NCBI GenBank assembly: GCA_013350335.1
Contig: CM023534.1
Location: forward strand, 25,067,302-25,131,301
Reading direction: 5' to 3'
DNA from: Chimonanthus salicifolius
Lineage: Eukaryota; Streptophyta; Magnoliopsida; Laurales; Calycanthaceae
Length of the DNA stretch: 64,000 bases
In this document: positions 35,256-45,996 of the stretch, in pieces
Position numbering within the stretch: position 1 is the first letter of the stretch
Layout of the letters: the number at the start of each line of letters is the position of its first letter
Translations under genes and position numbers: made by a program
The notes under the pieces: generated by a model
Databases searched by the model: none
Told to the model about the DNA's origin: nothing
What the model saw: the letters and a program-made list of their open reading frames with translations, nothing else

Positions 35256-35393
35256 TATTCCAGGCTAGGACACCTGTAGGGTGGGGACAACCTGCGATGT
35301 GATGAGATGTTCCAGGCTATGGCACCTGCAGGATGGGTACAGTCTGAGGTTTGGTATTCCAGGCTAGGACACCTGTATGGTGGGGACAGCCTG
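35256..35393. repeat. Three 51-bp tandem repeats
   Basis: ATTCCAGGCTAGGACACCTG-type units start at 35256, 35308 and 35358. Each continues with a GGTGGGGACA or similar block and ends CCTG or TCTG. They lie directly after the 89-bp array, in the same LTR. Confidence 0.75.
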
Positions 35394-36769
35394 TGGTACG
35401 ATGTGGTAGTGTATTACCCGCGGTTATGGTATTGGGGTTCATGGTTGAGACTTGGGTTGTGGGTGTTGACTCACCAGGAATTTATGGACGCCTAACGAGT
35501 GAGTTCGGCCAGCTCACTCGATAGAAGACCTATAGAATTTTGTGAGAGGTGAATACACCAGTCGTGTGGAGACCAGCATATGGGGTCCAAGGTTATAGGT
35601 TTGACTATCGAGACTCTAGTGCTTGGTTGATGAGACCATAGATGAGTCTGGTTGGTAGTTCGTTGAGGACTGGTGAGGTGGTTACTCCCGTGTGGTAATC
35701 AGTTTGGGATTCTAGTGAGTCCGACTCTTGGGTTGGTCGTGGTATGTGTGCGGGTTGTCATGAGAGGGTCATAGGTCTAGTTGAGGACTAGAGACCCCGA
35801 TCTAACTGAGGATCAGTCTGCGTACCCGTGGATGGGTGGACTGTAGCGGTTGGGCACATAAAGGGGTTGCATTGGGTTGGTTAGAGGATGTCCTAGAGGC
35901 CCGGCTGACGTGGGCCCATGTGCTAGGGGTAGGGCACACGTTTGTATGGTCATGCATGTAGACATCCTAGACATTGATGTGTCCATATGATTATGTGCAG
36001 TGTATGCTTGATGACTTATGATGCATGTGTTACCCTCACTGGGCATGTAGAGCTCACCCCCTTGCCTTACAGGTACTTCATAGAGGAAGGGTCGGCGGGA
36101 CCCTCAATCAGACATTGGGCGTTGAGTTGCAGCCTTGTACTTGTCATGGTTTTATTTTGTAATTGGAGACTTATTAATGTATTTGGGATATGTGTACATC
36201 TTATTAAGTTGGGTGAATGTAATAATGGAATGATGTTATTGTTTCCAATTATGATTAATACTTTATTGGTTATTGGTTTAATGGTGGGTTGCCCGTAGTT
36301 GCTTTGAATTGCGGGGGCAGTATCTCCCCTTCATTTTGAAAAAAAAAAAAATGCCGCTGAAATAGAATTAGATCGGTGTTTTGAGACTTTGTAACAGTTT
36401 AACGTACTCGTAGCGGGACGGGTCGTTACAGCTTTGCTCCTTTATGTTTTTTTTAAGGGCTTTCTATAACACCTCTTGGATGAAATAAACTCGTACCTTC
36501 ATTTAAAAAAAAATGAATACAGTTACTTAATTAATTGATTGTTACTTCCTTTTTTAAATATAGATGGTGATGAACACCATAAAACTACAATTTTACCCTT
36601 TAATATTAGATTAATTAGTCTTTATTTTGTAAATATTAGATATGTTTAATGTTATTTTTAGTTTTACAGTTTGTTTTGAGAAAATACAAGATATGCACGT
36701 GATTCTTATCCTACTCAACTGTTACAACTTGAACTCAATCACAATTTTAAAACCCAATCCATCATGCCA

Positions 36770-37470
36770 AAGAATTCCAACTAGAAACGATGGTTGTTCA
36801 AGTGGCTAGTGAAGTGAACTATTGGGTTGAGAAAGAAACCAATGTCCTTATCAAGGAACTTCTTCCATCTGGATCTATTGATGGTTCAACAAGGTTCATC
36901 CTTGCAAATGTGTTGTATTTCAAAAGAGCTTGGAATGACGAGTTTGATTCATCACATACCAAAGACTATGATTTCTATCTTATCGATGGAAACTGGGTTC
37001 AAGTGCCTTTCATGACCTCAGCACTTTTGATGGTTTCAAGGTCCTTGCACTTCCTTCCAAACAAGATAAAGATAAAGAGGCCATGTATTTCTTTTTTGTC
37101 TGATAAGAAGAAAGGACTGCAAAATTTGGTAGAGAAGATGGGTTATGAACCCAGGTTCATTGATCGCCATCTCCCACTCCAAGAAGTTGAAATCGACAAG
37201 TGCAGAAGCCAACGGTTTAAGATCTCATTTGGGCTAGAAGCTTCTACAGTTTTTTTAGGAGTTAGGACTGGTACTACCCTTCACAGGTGAAGGGGATCTT
37301 ACTGAGATGGTGGATTCAGCTCATGGTCAGAACTTGTATGTCTCAAGCATCTTCCATAAATCATGTATTGAAGTCAATGAAAAGGGAATCTGGGTGTTGC
37401 CGGTGAAGAAGGAAGAGCAGCGGCAGCGGCGACCGACAGCAGCTGAAATCTCAAGTGCTGAAGCGGGCAA
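36770..37470 (+). pseudogene. Plant serpin (protease inhibitor), internal fragment
   Basis: Serpins block serine or cysteine proteases through an exposed reactive-centre loop. Residues in frame from about 36770 read [18 protein letters not shown], then [42 protein letters not shown] and [10 protein letters not shown], the central part of plant serpins. Near 37255 the frame shifts; it goes on with [34 protein letters not shown] and then leaves serpin similarity at about 37380, just before the reactive-centre loop. So the N-terminal third, the loop and the C-terminus are absent, and one frameshift is present. The ATG at 36790 is an internal methionine and not a true start. It sits wholly inside the LTR at 36568-39438, in the same orientation. 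Confidence 0.85.
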
Positions 37471-38456
37471 CGACTGAGAAGAGAAAGAAGAGCAGCTAGC
37501 TAAAGAAGAGGCATCGTATAGCAGCCAGCACCGCATCCAAAAATAGCAGCCAGCTGAGAAGGGCAGCCAGCACAGCAGCAGTCCGAGTAGAGGCAAAACA
37601 GAGAGCCGAATGGCCAGCCTGGCAATCTATGTTGCAAACAGCAGCCAGCTGAGAAGGACAACTCTTTCCTTTCAAACAGAGAAAGAGATTGAAAGCAGGA
37701 AGGAGAGGAGAAACAGAGAATAGCAGAGCAGCGGCAATGATCAAACAGCAGCCAGATGAGAACAGAGGAGGCAGCAGCAAGGTTCCGACAGGCAGCAAGC
37801 AGAGAAGGCCATAGTTGAACCGATTGCAGTCGAGGCAAACAGATGGAGAAAGCAGAGACAGATCCAGAGTTTGAAATTGATAGACAGCAGAGAAAGGAAG
37901 ATCAGAGAGGAGGGCCGAGTTTCAACGGTTTTTGAGACTCAAACAGCCGATGAACAGATAAGGTAATGACTGAATCGGTAATCAGAAGAGAATGAAGGAT
38001 AAGATAGAATGCAGAGATAAGGGAGATAAGGCAGTGACTGAACCGGATAGAGCTGGGAAGATAAGATAAGAAGAAGGTGGGTTGCCAAGATGATAAGATT
38101 TGGATGAGAAGAGAGCTGTCGTGTAGCAACTGGGAAGGAAGAAGGTAGCCGAATAGAGAACTGGCAGCAGAGAAAGATAAGGCAAAAAGTTGTTTTGAAG
38201 AAAAGATAAGAAGAAGGAAAAGGTAGAAACAAAAAAGAGGTTGAGTTACAGAGGGAAAAGAAAAGATAAGTTATCTGCTGGATAGAGCTAAGGAGTAACC
38301 GATGCAGGGAGGTTTAAAACTAAGGGGATAAAGAGTTAGCCGACGGAAAAAGATAGGGATAAAAGAGAGGCTTACACGACTGAATTTGAATTTGATTTTG
38401 AAATGGGTCTTATCCCGATCGAATTTCAAGGGTCTCTTATCTCATCCCTTCTTTTC

Positions 38457-38463
38457 TATAAAT
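38457..38463 (+). promoter_or_regulatory. Putative TATA box of the Tat-like LTR
   Basis: TATAAAT within CTTTTCTATAAATTC, about 1 kb from the LTR 3' end. It would place the serpin fragment upstream of the LTR's own transcript. Confidence 0.45.
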
Positions 38464-39438
38464 TCAAGTGTCTGAGACCATTGAAGGTTGAACCGGGCAA
38501 GACGTTGAAAGGACTGAAGTTGGACGATCAAAAGACAGAGGAAAAAAATATTTAATTTCTTGTAAGTTTTTTTTTTTTTTTTTATGTAAAGTCCAAAGGA
38601 TTGTATTTCATTCCCAAATTTTTAAATAAAAATTCATGGCGGTTGTTTGATTTATGGTGTTCCCAGTTATTAAAATATTTAATAGTGATGGTTTGTATTT
38701 TTTTTTTAATCCTTTTTATGAACATTATGTAAGAAATTATTTTTAGAATTTTTTCAAGGAAAGTAGAACGCCTATTAGGATCAGTGGGACTTGACCGTTT
38801 TTCCAGTCTAAGGTTCTTATCAAGAACAATTGTTTTGGATTTGGGAAACACAAGTTTAAACCCCACTCAAGCCTAAGGCTTGAATTGAAAAAAATCTGAT
38901 TTAATGGATGACATAAATATTCTAATTAGAATTTTAATAAGAAATAAATTTGAATTATATTTTATAACTCTAGAATATTTCAAAGTCTAGGCCATGATTT
39001 TATATTTTTAAATAGGATAACATGGCGCCTTCGATAGTTGACCTGATTCCCATTGTAAAATATGTAAACAATTTATTTGTCATTGATTTATTTTATTCTT
39101 TCTTAAAAATCAACAAAACAATTTAACTAGGTTAGAAACATTTTATTTGTCTCTTAAATCTACATTTTAAATTAAATTTAGGTTATTTAAATTTACTCTA
39201 TTATTTTAATCAAAATTTAATGTTAACTACCAAAACTAGATAATAAATTAATTATTATTCTAAATTAAGATTATAACTATATATTTAGAAACTTATTTTC
39301 TTAAATCACATTATTTTAATAGTGTCATTTTCTATTTCATACATATATTTTGTCAGTTTCCCTTGGGTACGACCTCGCACTCATACTTTATACTATAAAC
39401 TGGTTCGTACGCTTGCGAGTTAAATTAAAATCACATCA

Positions 39439-40871
39439 GATGAATTGTCACAACTCATCAAATATAACTGTTTGTTAGATGATTTTTTCTATATTTTGTT
39501 TGCTTATGAAAATAAATACATCTGGCCATTGTTATTTTAAATATTCTCTTTCTTATTAAGATAGAATGATAATCATATCATTTTTTACAACCCCAATGGG
39601 TTATCCTAACTGGTTTGGAAACAAGAGCTGTAGAGGGCCACTCCTCATGGGGTTTCTTCTACACAGTTGAGTTCAGTTTGACCACAAATATTGACATTCA
39701 TAGAAAAAACTTGAATTTCTCTAAAACGATCTTTTAGACATATCGGTATCTAGTAATAACATTTCATACTAGGACCAATTATAAGGTCTTGTACATATCA
39801 CTCAACTATATTGGCCCATTTATTTTTTGATTAGATAAAAGTATTTATTTGACCAATAATTTTTTTTTTGGACATTTAAATCTTCATTAAGTAGTGCTTT
39901 TAATTGAGAAAAAAGATATAATTTGATTCATTAGTGCATATTTTTACAATTGAGATAAAAAATATAATTTGACTCAATAGTGCATATTTTTACAATTGAG
40001 ATAAAAGAATATAATTTTTTCATGTTTGCAAATTTATTAAAGCAGAATAATATTAGATGTAGCTCTAATAAGACTAAATCCAAATAAAATATATAAAATA
40101 ATGTAACAAAACTACAAAATATTATTTATTCAAATAAAAGGGTTGCCTATATTTTAAATGTTGCTCCTTGTATATTATTTGTGAGTTTTTCCATTAGCAA
40201 AATTAAAAAAAATAAAATAACTTTATGAAAATTGAACTCAACAATTTTCTAAAAACATATCCCAGCAAGTAATAGCAAACAAAGATATACTGTCACTAAA
40301 AAACTAATTTTAAAAGTAAGAAAAGAATTATTTTTCCTTTTGTCGATATTAAAAAATCCATATAAATTTTACATCGTAAAAATGCTAAAGGACTTATTTA
40401 TTTCCTTCAAAGAAAGTGACATAAATCATGATAAACTAAAACATACATTAAGATTAAGATGCTTAAGATGAAGGAACTTTAAATTCGTCACAAAAATGAA
40501 TACTTTATTGATATTTAAAAAGTCTCAGTGGTTATTTTCACTATATCTCAAAAAAATCTTATAATTGTTTAATAACTTTTAAAAAAAATTCAAATGTTTT
40601 TAATGTTGTTTGGGGAAGAAAAACCCACTTCTTTGACATATAACGATTTCTCTAGTGTCATTCCAGTAATATCATCAATCAACTCATATGATGTCGACAA
40701 CTTTAAGGGTGCCACTAATTAGTACATGCGACATTGACAACTTTTGAAATGGATTATGGGGGTTGAGATCCAAAATTTTACTTAACAATGCTTTCATATT
40801 CGAAGAGAGGTGGAGGTATTGGAGTTCTTAAAAAAATTCAAAATTTTCAATTGGCGAAACTAGTGTATACA
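39439..40871. repeat. Duplicated segment, copy B, middle part
   Basis: It matches copy A from 24409 to about 25400 in order (ACAACTCATCAAAT, ATATCATCAATCAACTCATA, TTGGCGAAACTAG). About 650 bp at 39600-40240 have no counterpart in copy A. Other pieces of copy B are 32256-32293, 36431-36567 and 44986-45795. No gene is visible. Confidence 0.7.
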
Positions 40872-40923
40872 TTTCATTAACTTTCTGGGTATTCCTTGGG
40901 TTTTTGCCAATTCGTGTGTTCAA

Positions 40924-41585
40924 TTGTTGGGTGCTTGGAATCTGTCAAGGCTAAAACGTAGGTTGAAATGTGCTCAGCAATTGCTACCGTCAGTGATCCT
41001 ATGGTCTATCTGGAAAGAAAGAAATGCAAGACTTTTTGAATGTACATTTTCATCGAAAAATGATCTTTTTCAAAAATCTAAATGGAGATGGTTTGCATGG
41101 CTCCTGGCAGACCCCAATTTTAAGGGCCTTAAAATGAATGATCTCATGCTGTCATGGGAGGGCTGTTTGAAAGGTCAGTGCAAGAAAGTAAAGATGAAGG
41201 AGAGATGGAACCCTCCGCAATTGGGCACTTGGAAATTTAACATTGATGGAGCTTGTAGAGGGAATCCGGGTCCGGCAGGGATTGGCGGAATGCTTAGAAA
41301 TCATTTGGGCGAAACATCTATTATGTTCAATGAGTCAGTTGGAATGAAGGATGCAAATGAAGCAGAAATTCTCAGCATCAGGAGAGCTCTTGTTATTTGG
41401 AAGGTCTATGGCCAAGGTAATTTGATTATTGAAGGAGATTCAGCTAATGCTTTTAAATGGGTTTCAGGAGTGAAACGCCCACCTTGGAGATTGACCAATG
41501 TGGTTAAGGAGGTGAGAGACTTGGCAAGTACGATGGGCATCTCCTTTGTCAAAATTGGGCGATCAGCTAACGGCTTGACAAATTT
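40924..41585 (+). pseudogene. LINE ORF2 C-terminus with RNase H domain (interrupted)
   Basis: An upstream in-frame piece (FINFLGIPWVFANSCVQLLG) is the end of the zinc-binding reverse-transcriptase region. Then follow PSVILWSIWKERNARLFE and, from about 41235, the RNase H domain: FNIDGACRGNPGPAGIGG with the first catalytic Asp, DANEAEILSIRRAL with the Glu and IIEGDSANAFKWVSG with the second Asp. The three acidic residues are kept. The frame is broken by the solo LTR at 41586. It resumes at 44793 as FFAKLGVDNHWEGVFLI before a stop near 44850, so the ORF would join cleanly if the LTR and one target copy were removed. Confidence 0.85.
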
Positions 41586-44500
41586 TGTAACACCCTAACC
41601 CAAATTAGGCGTAGTTTAGCTTAATAAATTCTTGCTTAGACCGGTTAATCTCAAAGATTTCGGTTAGGGCTTTGTGAAAAGCCCAGGTGTGATCCAATCT
41701 GAGCTCGAAAGCTCAGTGATCCAGCTCGTCCAGCTAGAGGGGCAAAATGGTAATTTACCACTTATTGTTATTATTTTATTTATTGTGTTATTATGTGATT
41801 ATTATTGGATGATATTATTCTCCTTAATCAAAGATTTCTATTTCTAATTTTAAAATAATTTTATTTTCAAAAAATGGTATTTAAAATTGCCCGTCAATAC
41901 CCTGAAAGGGAGAAATAAATATTTTTAAATGGTTTTGAAAATGAGAAAATCTTTGAAACAAGTATAGTATGTTAGACCATTTTAGTATGGTCTAGTTTAT
42001 TCTTTCAAACTCCAAAAATGAGGATTTTAAATCATTTTATTTAACACAAGTTAAATTAAGTAAATAGTGTTAAATTGTGATTTTTATTTAAATGTATGGT
42101 TTTTAGTAAGTTTTAAATCTCCAAATTTTTATGGTAATTAGAGCTTTTAAAACCCAACTTATCTGTAAGGTTGGATTAAAATTTTTGAGCCTTTAAAATC
42201 ATGTTTTAAGTTGAAAATCAGATTTTATCAAAATTAGGGGCCTTTTTGCAAAACCATAACGTGGAGGGACTGATTTGCAACCAGTCACCCAAACAGTACC
42301 GTTACTGTTGGGGACGTAGGCAACAGTGGCATGCAGCCTCCGGCTGACCACCCTTCATTGATCAGTGATCTCTATAAGATCACCCCTCCTCAGCTAGATT
42401 AAACTCCCTCAAATTTCTCCCTCTCTCCCTCTCAATTGCTCTGAATTTTCCCACCCGATCTCTCCCTTAGCCTCTGTTTTTCTAAACATTTTCTTAACGT
42501 AAGCTTAGAGGAGGAGTTTTTCAAAGTTGGATTTTTCAACCCAGGAACTCGAGTGAAGGTAACCACTGTGTTTCTCTTTGAATTTCAGTCGGTTTTAGAA
42601 TCAAGAAAAACCAAATTTGGCCAAGTTTTGAGTGAGTAAAATAGTTTTGAAGTTTAAGGAAAAATGTGGGATTTCTTGTACCAGTATGTTTTTAGTGTTA
42701 AAATCAAGTGGCCCATTAAGTTTTAAAGCTCCAAACTACTCCCTATGGAAAGAGGACTCTCTGAGGAGTCCATCTGACCGGTTGGATGTGAAAATCGAAT
42801 CAAGAAAACCCACTGTTTCTGGATTCATATTTCATGTGTCACTACCCGTTACTGTCTGCTATTGCAGACAGAGGAGGAAGACAACTCTCGGACGATCCGA
42901 GAGTTGTGCTTCGGACGGTCCGAGGGTAACCCCTTTGGACGATCCGAATGTAACCCTTCAGACATTCCAAGCTTCGATTCGAACTCCCGAAGCGTTCGAG
43001 GCTAATCGTTCTCAGCTGAATGTTCAGAGCTGTGTTCGGAAGGACCGAACCCCTCTCGGAAGATCCGAGCTTCACTCGGCATGATCCGAGACACACAAAA
43101 CTACCGAGACCTGTTTTTCTTATTTTTCGGTTTAGAAGGACCTCGGACGATCTAAGACCTGATCTTCGGATGGTCCGAAGCCAGACACAAGTTCTGAAGT
43201 CTGTGACTAGCTTAGGCAGTGGTTCGGATGCCACAGTACCTGGTTCCGAGGCATGTTCCGAGGAACTCAGTTTTTTAGTGTAAAATCTTGATTGTTTAAT
43301 GATGCATGTGATGTTTATGCCCTTAATAATTTAAAAGTGGTACTAACCCTCTTCTCTTAATACTATAGTGTATATACTATTGTATTCACTTCTAGGCTGA
43401 CTCTATCTGTCGGGTACTGAGTGATTTCACTTCCAGGTCGATGCTATATTTGTCAGGCACTGAGTGACCTCGAGGTCTTACTCAATATGTCAAATCTGGT
43501 CCTATCCAGAAGATAACCGAAAAATGACCTAAGTATCTAGACCTAACTCAATAAGTCAATCTGGTCATGCCCAGAAGACAATATGAGTTTTGGACTGAGC
43601 ACCTTATTACTATATTGTGGATTATTGTAACTTAAAATGGTTAGAAACCAAGTAGGAGACTCAATTCCATTTACCTTGGAGATTTTTGGGAAAACATTAT
43701 AGTTTTGAAATACTACTTGTATGTATACATTGAATGTTATGTATGTTGACCTGTTATTGATTGTGCACTTGTTTGCTTGTTGAAAAGAGACCGCGATACC
43801 ACACATTTTCGGTGAGGGAACTTAACTTTGCAGTAGGTGTAAACATGTTATATGAGATGGATCTTGAGCAATAAGTGGTTTCAAGTTTGATGAACCCACC
43901 CATGTGCCTAGACATGATACACTGTTGTAAGAAGTGTTTATGATGATTGTAAATGTTTATAATGTGGATCATATGAGATATGTAATACTGCTTCCACATG
44001 CCCTTAACTATTGAACCAATATCGGCCATATGTGTGAGATGACTTACGTCTACTGGACTAGGGGTGTCGACAGTTGCTGACTTGAGGAGTGTCAGTATCG
44101 GCCATGTGAGGGCCAGAGATGTACTTGTAAGGATGTATTTTGACTGTGTCGGGACTTAATACAATGGTCTCAGCGTAATATGTAGGCGTTACGTTGGATG
44201 ATAACAGTTATGGAAAATGATGATGAGATTATACTTAATATTGAGAATTTATTGTCAAACATGAGATATTATATTGTAAATGTTGATTATTTAACTAACT
44301 TGATTTTTCATTAGACTGCATTGTTATATTTTCTTCACTGGGCTAGTTAGGTCACACCACTCACATTTCAGGAGATGTGCCTGAGGAGGAGAACCCTCCG
44401 TATGAAGCTTAGGATGGATAAACTGCTGCGTTGCCTTGGGATTCCCACTGAGGGGAATTCCACTGTCCTTGCTTTTTTGTTCCTTGAACCTTTTGCTTAT

Positions 44501-44792
44501 GTAAAGTACCGTGTGTGGTACTTAATTTGCATTGATATGATGTATTAAACTACCATATGTTCTGTAGCTACTCTGATCGTGTTGAAATAATAATTCATTA
44601 TTGGAATTATGTGTTTATGTTTGTGTTTCTTTGGGGTAGATTTATGGTATGGGTTTGAGTCCGCATACTGAGATCATGTGTGACCTTTGGGCCTAACCGT
44701 TGATCCGGCCTAGTTAAAATTCTTGAGTTTAGTTTTAAAAAAAAAAAAAAACAGTCGCGTTCCAGGCCTACCTTTCTGGTCGGGGCGTGACA
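41586..44792 (+). mobile_element. Solo LTR, 3.2 kb, Tekay/Del-like, sister of 28528-31663
   Basis: It begins TGTAACACCCTAACCC and ends GGTCGGGGCGTGACA, with exact target duplication AATTT (41581-41585 and 44793-44797). The plan is the same as at 28528-31663. Its palindrome cluster (42885-43265) uses CGGACGATCCG and CGGACGGTCCG instead of CGGAAGTTCCG. It has no coding domain; the open frame at 42632-43084 lies in the palindrome cluster and is not credible. Confidence 0.9.
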
Positions 44793-44985
44793 AATTTCTT
44801 CGCTAAACTTGGAGTAGACAACCATTGGGAGGGTGTTTTTCTTATTTGAGTTTTTTTTTCTTTTGTTTTCTCTTCATGTTTTTTCTCTTTTCCTCGGTCT
44901 AATTCTTTTATGCCTTTTCCTGTTCTTGTTTTTCTATCTCTCTTAATGAATTTTCTTTGATGATTGGTCAAATAAAAATGTTATA

Positions 44986-45795
44986 TAAAGCTAATCATCT
45001 GAATTGATAAATATTGGCATAGTATTTTTTAAGAGTTAAAAACTTTAAAAATAAAAATATGAATAAACTTAGTCTGAACAAACGTAATATAAATGAGTTC
45101 AGATATTAGTGAAAAGGTAACATATAGGAGGTATAAACAAAAGTGAAAGAATTTTAAAGATATTTAATAGATTGTGGCTATAAACAAAAGTGAAAGAATT
45201 TTAAAGATATTTAATAGATTGTGGCTATGTTTGGATGAAGATAATTTATAGTATGCGACCCCCATGGGATAAGAAAATAAGTTCTCTGAAACTTGATATT
45301 TCTTCCTTTGAATGGTACTAAATAAAGGACTTAATAAGGTAACAGATGTGCTGTATATTGGTTTTTTATATTTAAATAATAATTTTTTAAAGAAAAATAT
45401 GATGGGGTTAAAGTTCAGTTTTGTCCCTATGTGTGGGCTGAATTTGAGTTTAAAAGAAAAATTCAAGCTATTTTATTTTAGAGGTCGAAATCACTTTAGA
45501 AAGAAGCAATATATTTCGTAATTTCAATTACAATGACCAAATCTAAAATTTAATTTTATATTGAAATTTGATCCACTAATAGTACATTAAGTAAAACTCA
45601 ATCCCCACTTATTAGATTTTTATTTAAATTAAAAAATACACAACCAAGTGAAACACAAATCAGAAGTTGTAGTTCTGACCATTTTCTCTAAACCAGGAGA
45701 AGATGACATTCTCATATTAGAGGTTTTGAACACCATCTGCTAGAAAGATCATAAATATAAAGAATATTGGTGTTTGTTATTCACTTTTGGTAAAA
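44986..45795. repeat. Duplicated segment, copy B, right part
   Basis: It matches copy A 25409-26421 closely (TGATAAATATTGGCATAGT, AAAAATATGAATAAACTTAG, GATGGGGTTAAAGTT, TTTTGTCCCTAT). A 47-48 bp unit (ATAAACAAAAGTGAAAGAAT and following) is doubled in tandem at 45132-45226; copy A has it once. The homology ends about 200 bp before the start codon of the next gene. Confidence 0.75.
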
Positions 45796-45996
45796 TGAGA
45801 ATATGGAAATATCATTTTTTATATTATACAAAATTAATCTTTCAAAAAAAAATTCATCAAAATATTTAATATATTGCGTCCGTCTGCCAAAGGTGGATCA
45901 ATTTAATGGGAAAAATAAAATAAAACGCCCAACTCAGATAGAGATCCATATCGCTCGTGTCTTCAATTTCTCCTTCCGTCCTTCATTCTGGTAAAA

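Larger units (their letters stand above)
32294..36430 (+). mobile_element. Solo LTR, 4.1 kb, Tekay/Del-like
   Basis: It begins TGTAGCGACCAGACC and ends GCGGGACGGGTCGTTACA, with exact target duplication GCTTT (32289-32293 and 36431-36435). Copy A (24250) shows the uninterrupted target. The inside holds a C/T-rich part (32640-33050), a TTCGGGCCC-rich low-complexity part (33100-33350), an 89-bp tandem array (34365-35240) and a smaller 51-bp array (35256-35393). A poly-A lies near 36340. It has no protein domain. Confidence 0.9.
36568..39438 (+). mobile_element. Tat/Ogre-like LTR (solo) carrying a serpin gene fragment
   Basis: It starts TGATGAACACC and ends AAAATCACATCA, with TG...CA termini. 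The flanks are GATGG (36563-36567) and GATGA (39439-39443), a 5-bp target duplication with one mismatch, and copy A (24403-24414) shows the empty site. TATAAAT (38457-38463) followed by CAAGTGTCTGAGACC fits an LTR promoter. The stretch near 39360 (TTGGGTACGACCTCGCACTC) is typical of the 3' part of such LTRs. The serpin fragment lies upstream of the TATA box, in U3. Between 37480 and 38400 is an AGCAGCCAG- and AGAGA-rich purine stretch. Confidence 0.65.
40872..44985 (+). mobile_element. 5'-truncated LINE, split by a solo LTR
   Basis: The insert interrupts copy B between GCGAAACTAGTGTATACAT and TAATCATCTGAATTG. It consists of the C-terminal end of a LINE ORF2, an RNase H domain, a T-rich 3' trailer and an AT-rich tail ending near 44985. 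The solo LTR at 41586-44792 lies within its RNase H coding part. Loss of the 5' end is normal for LINE insertion. Confidence 0.75.

Noticed and set aside
34266..35290. Series of overlapping minus-strand frames with nearly identical 73-residue products
   Set aside because: They repeat every 89 bp with the minisatellite and arise because the unit happens to be open in several frames; no domain, and the array is inside a non-coding LTR.
36790..37290. Intact small serpin gene
   Set aside because: The frame starts inside the serpin fold, lacks the N-terminal third and the reactive-centre loop, and the C-terminal part lies in another frame; it is a fragment.
42632..43283. Open frames of 87-150 codons on both strands
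   Set aside because: They are generated by the CGGACGATCCG palindrome array, which reads open in both directions; no domain.
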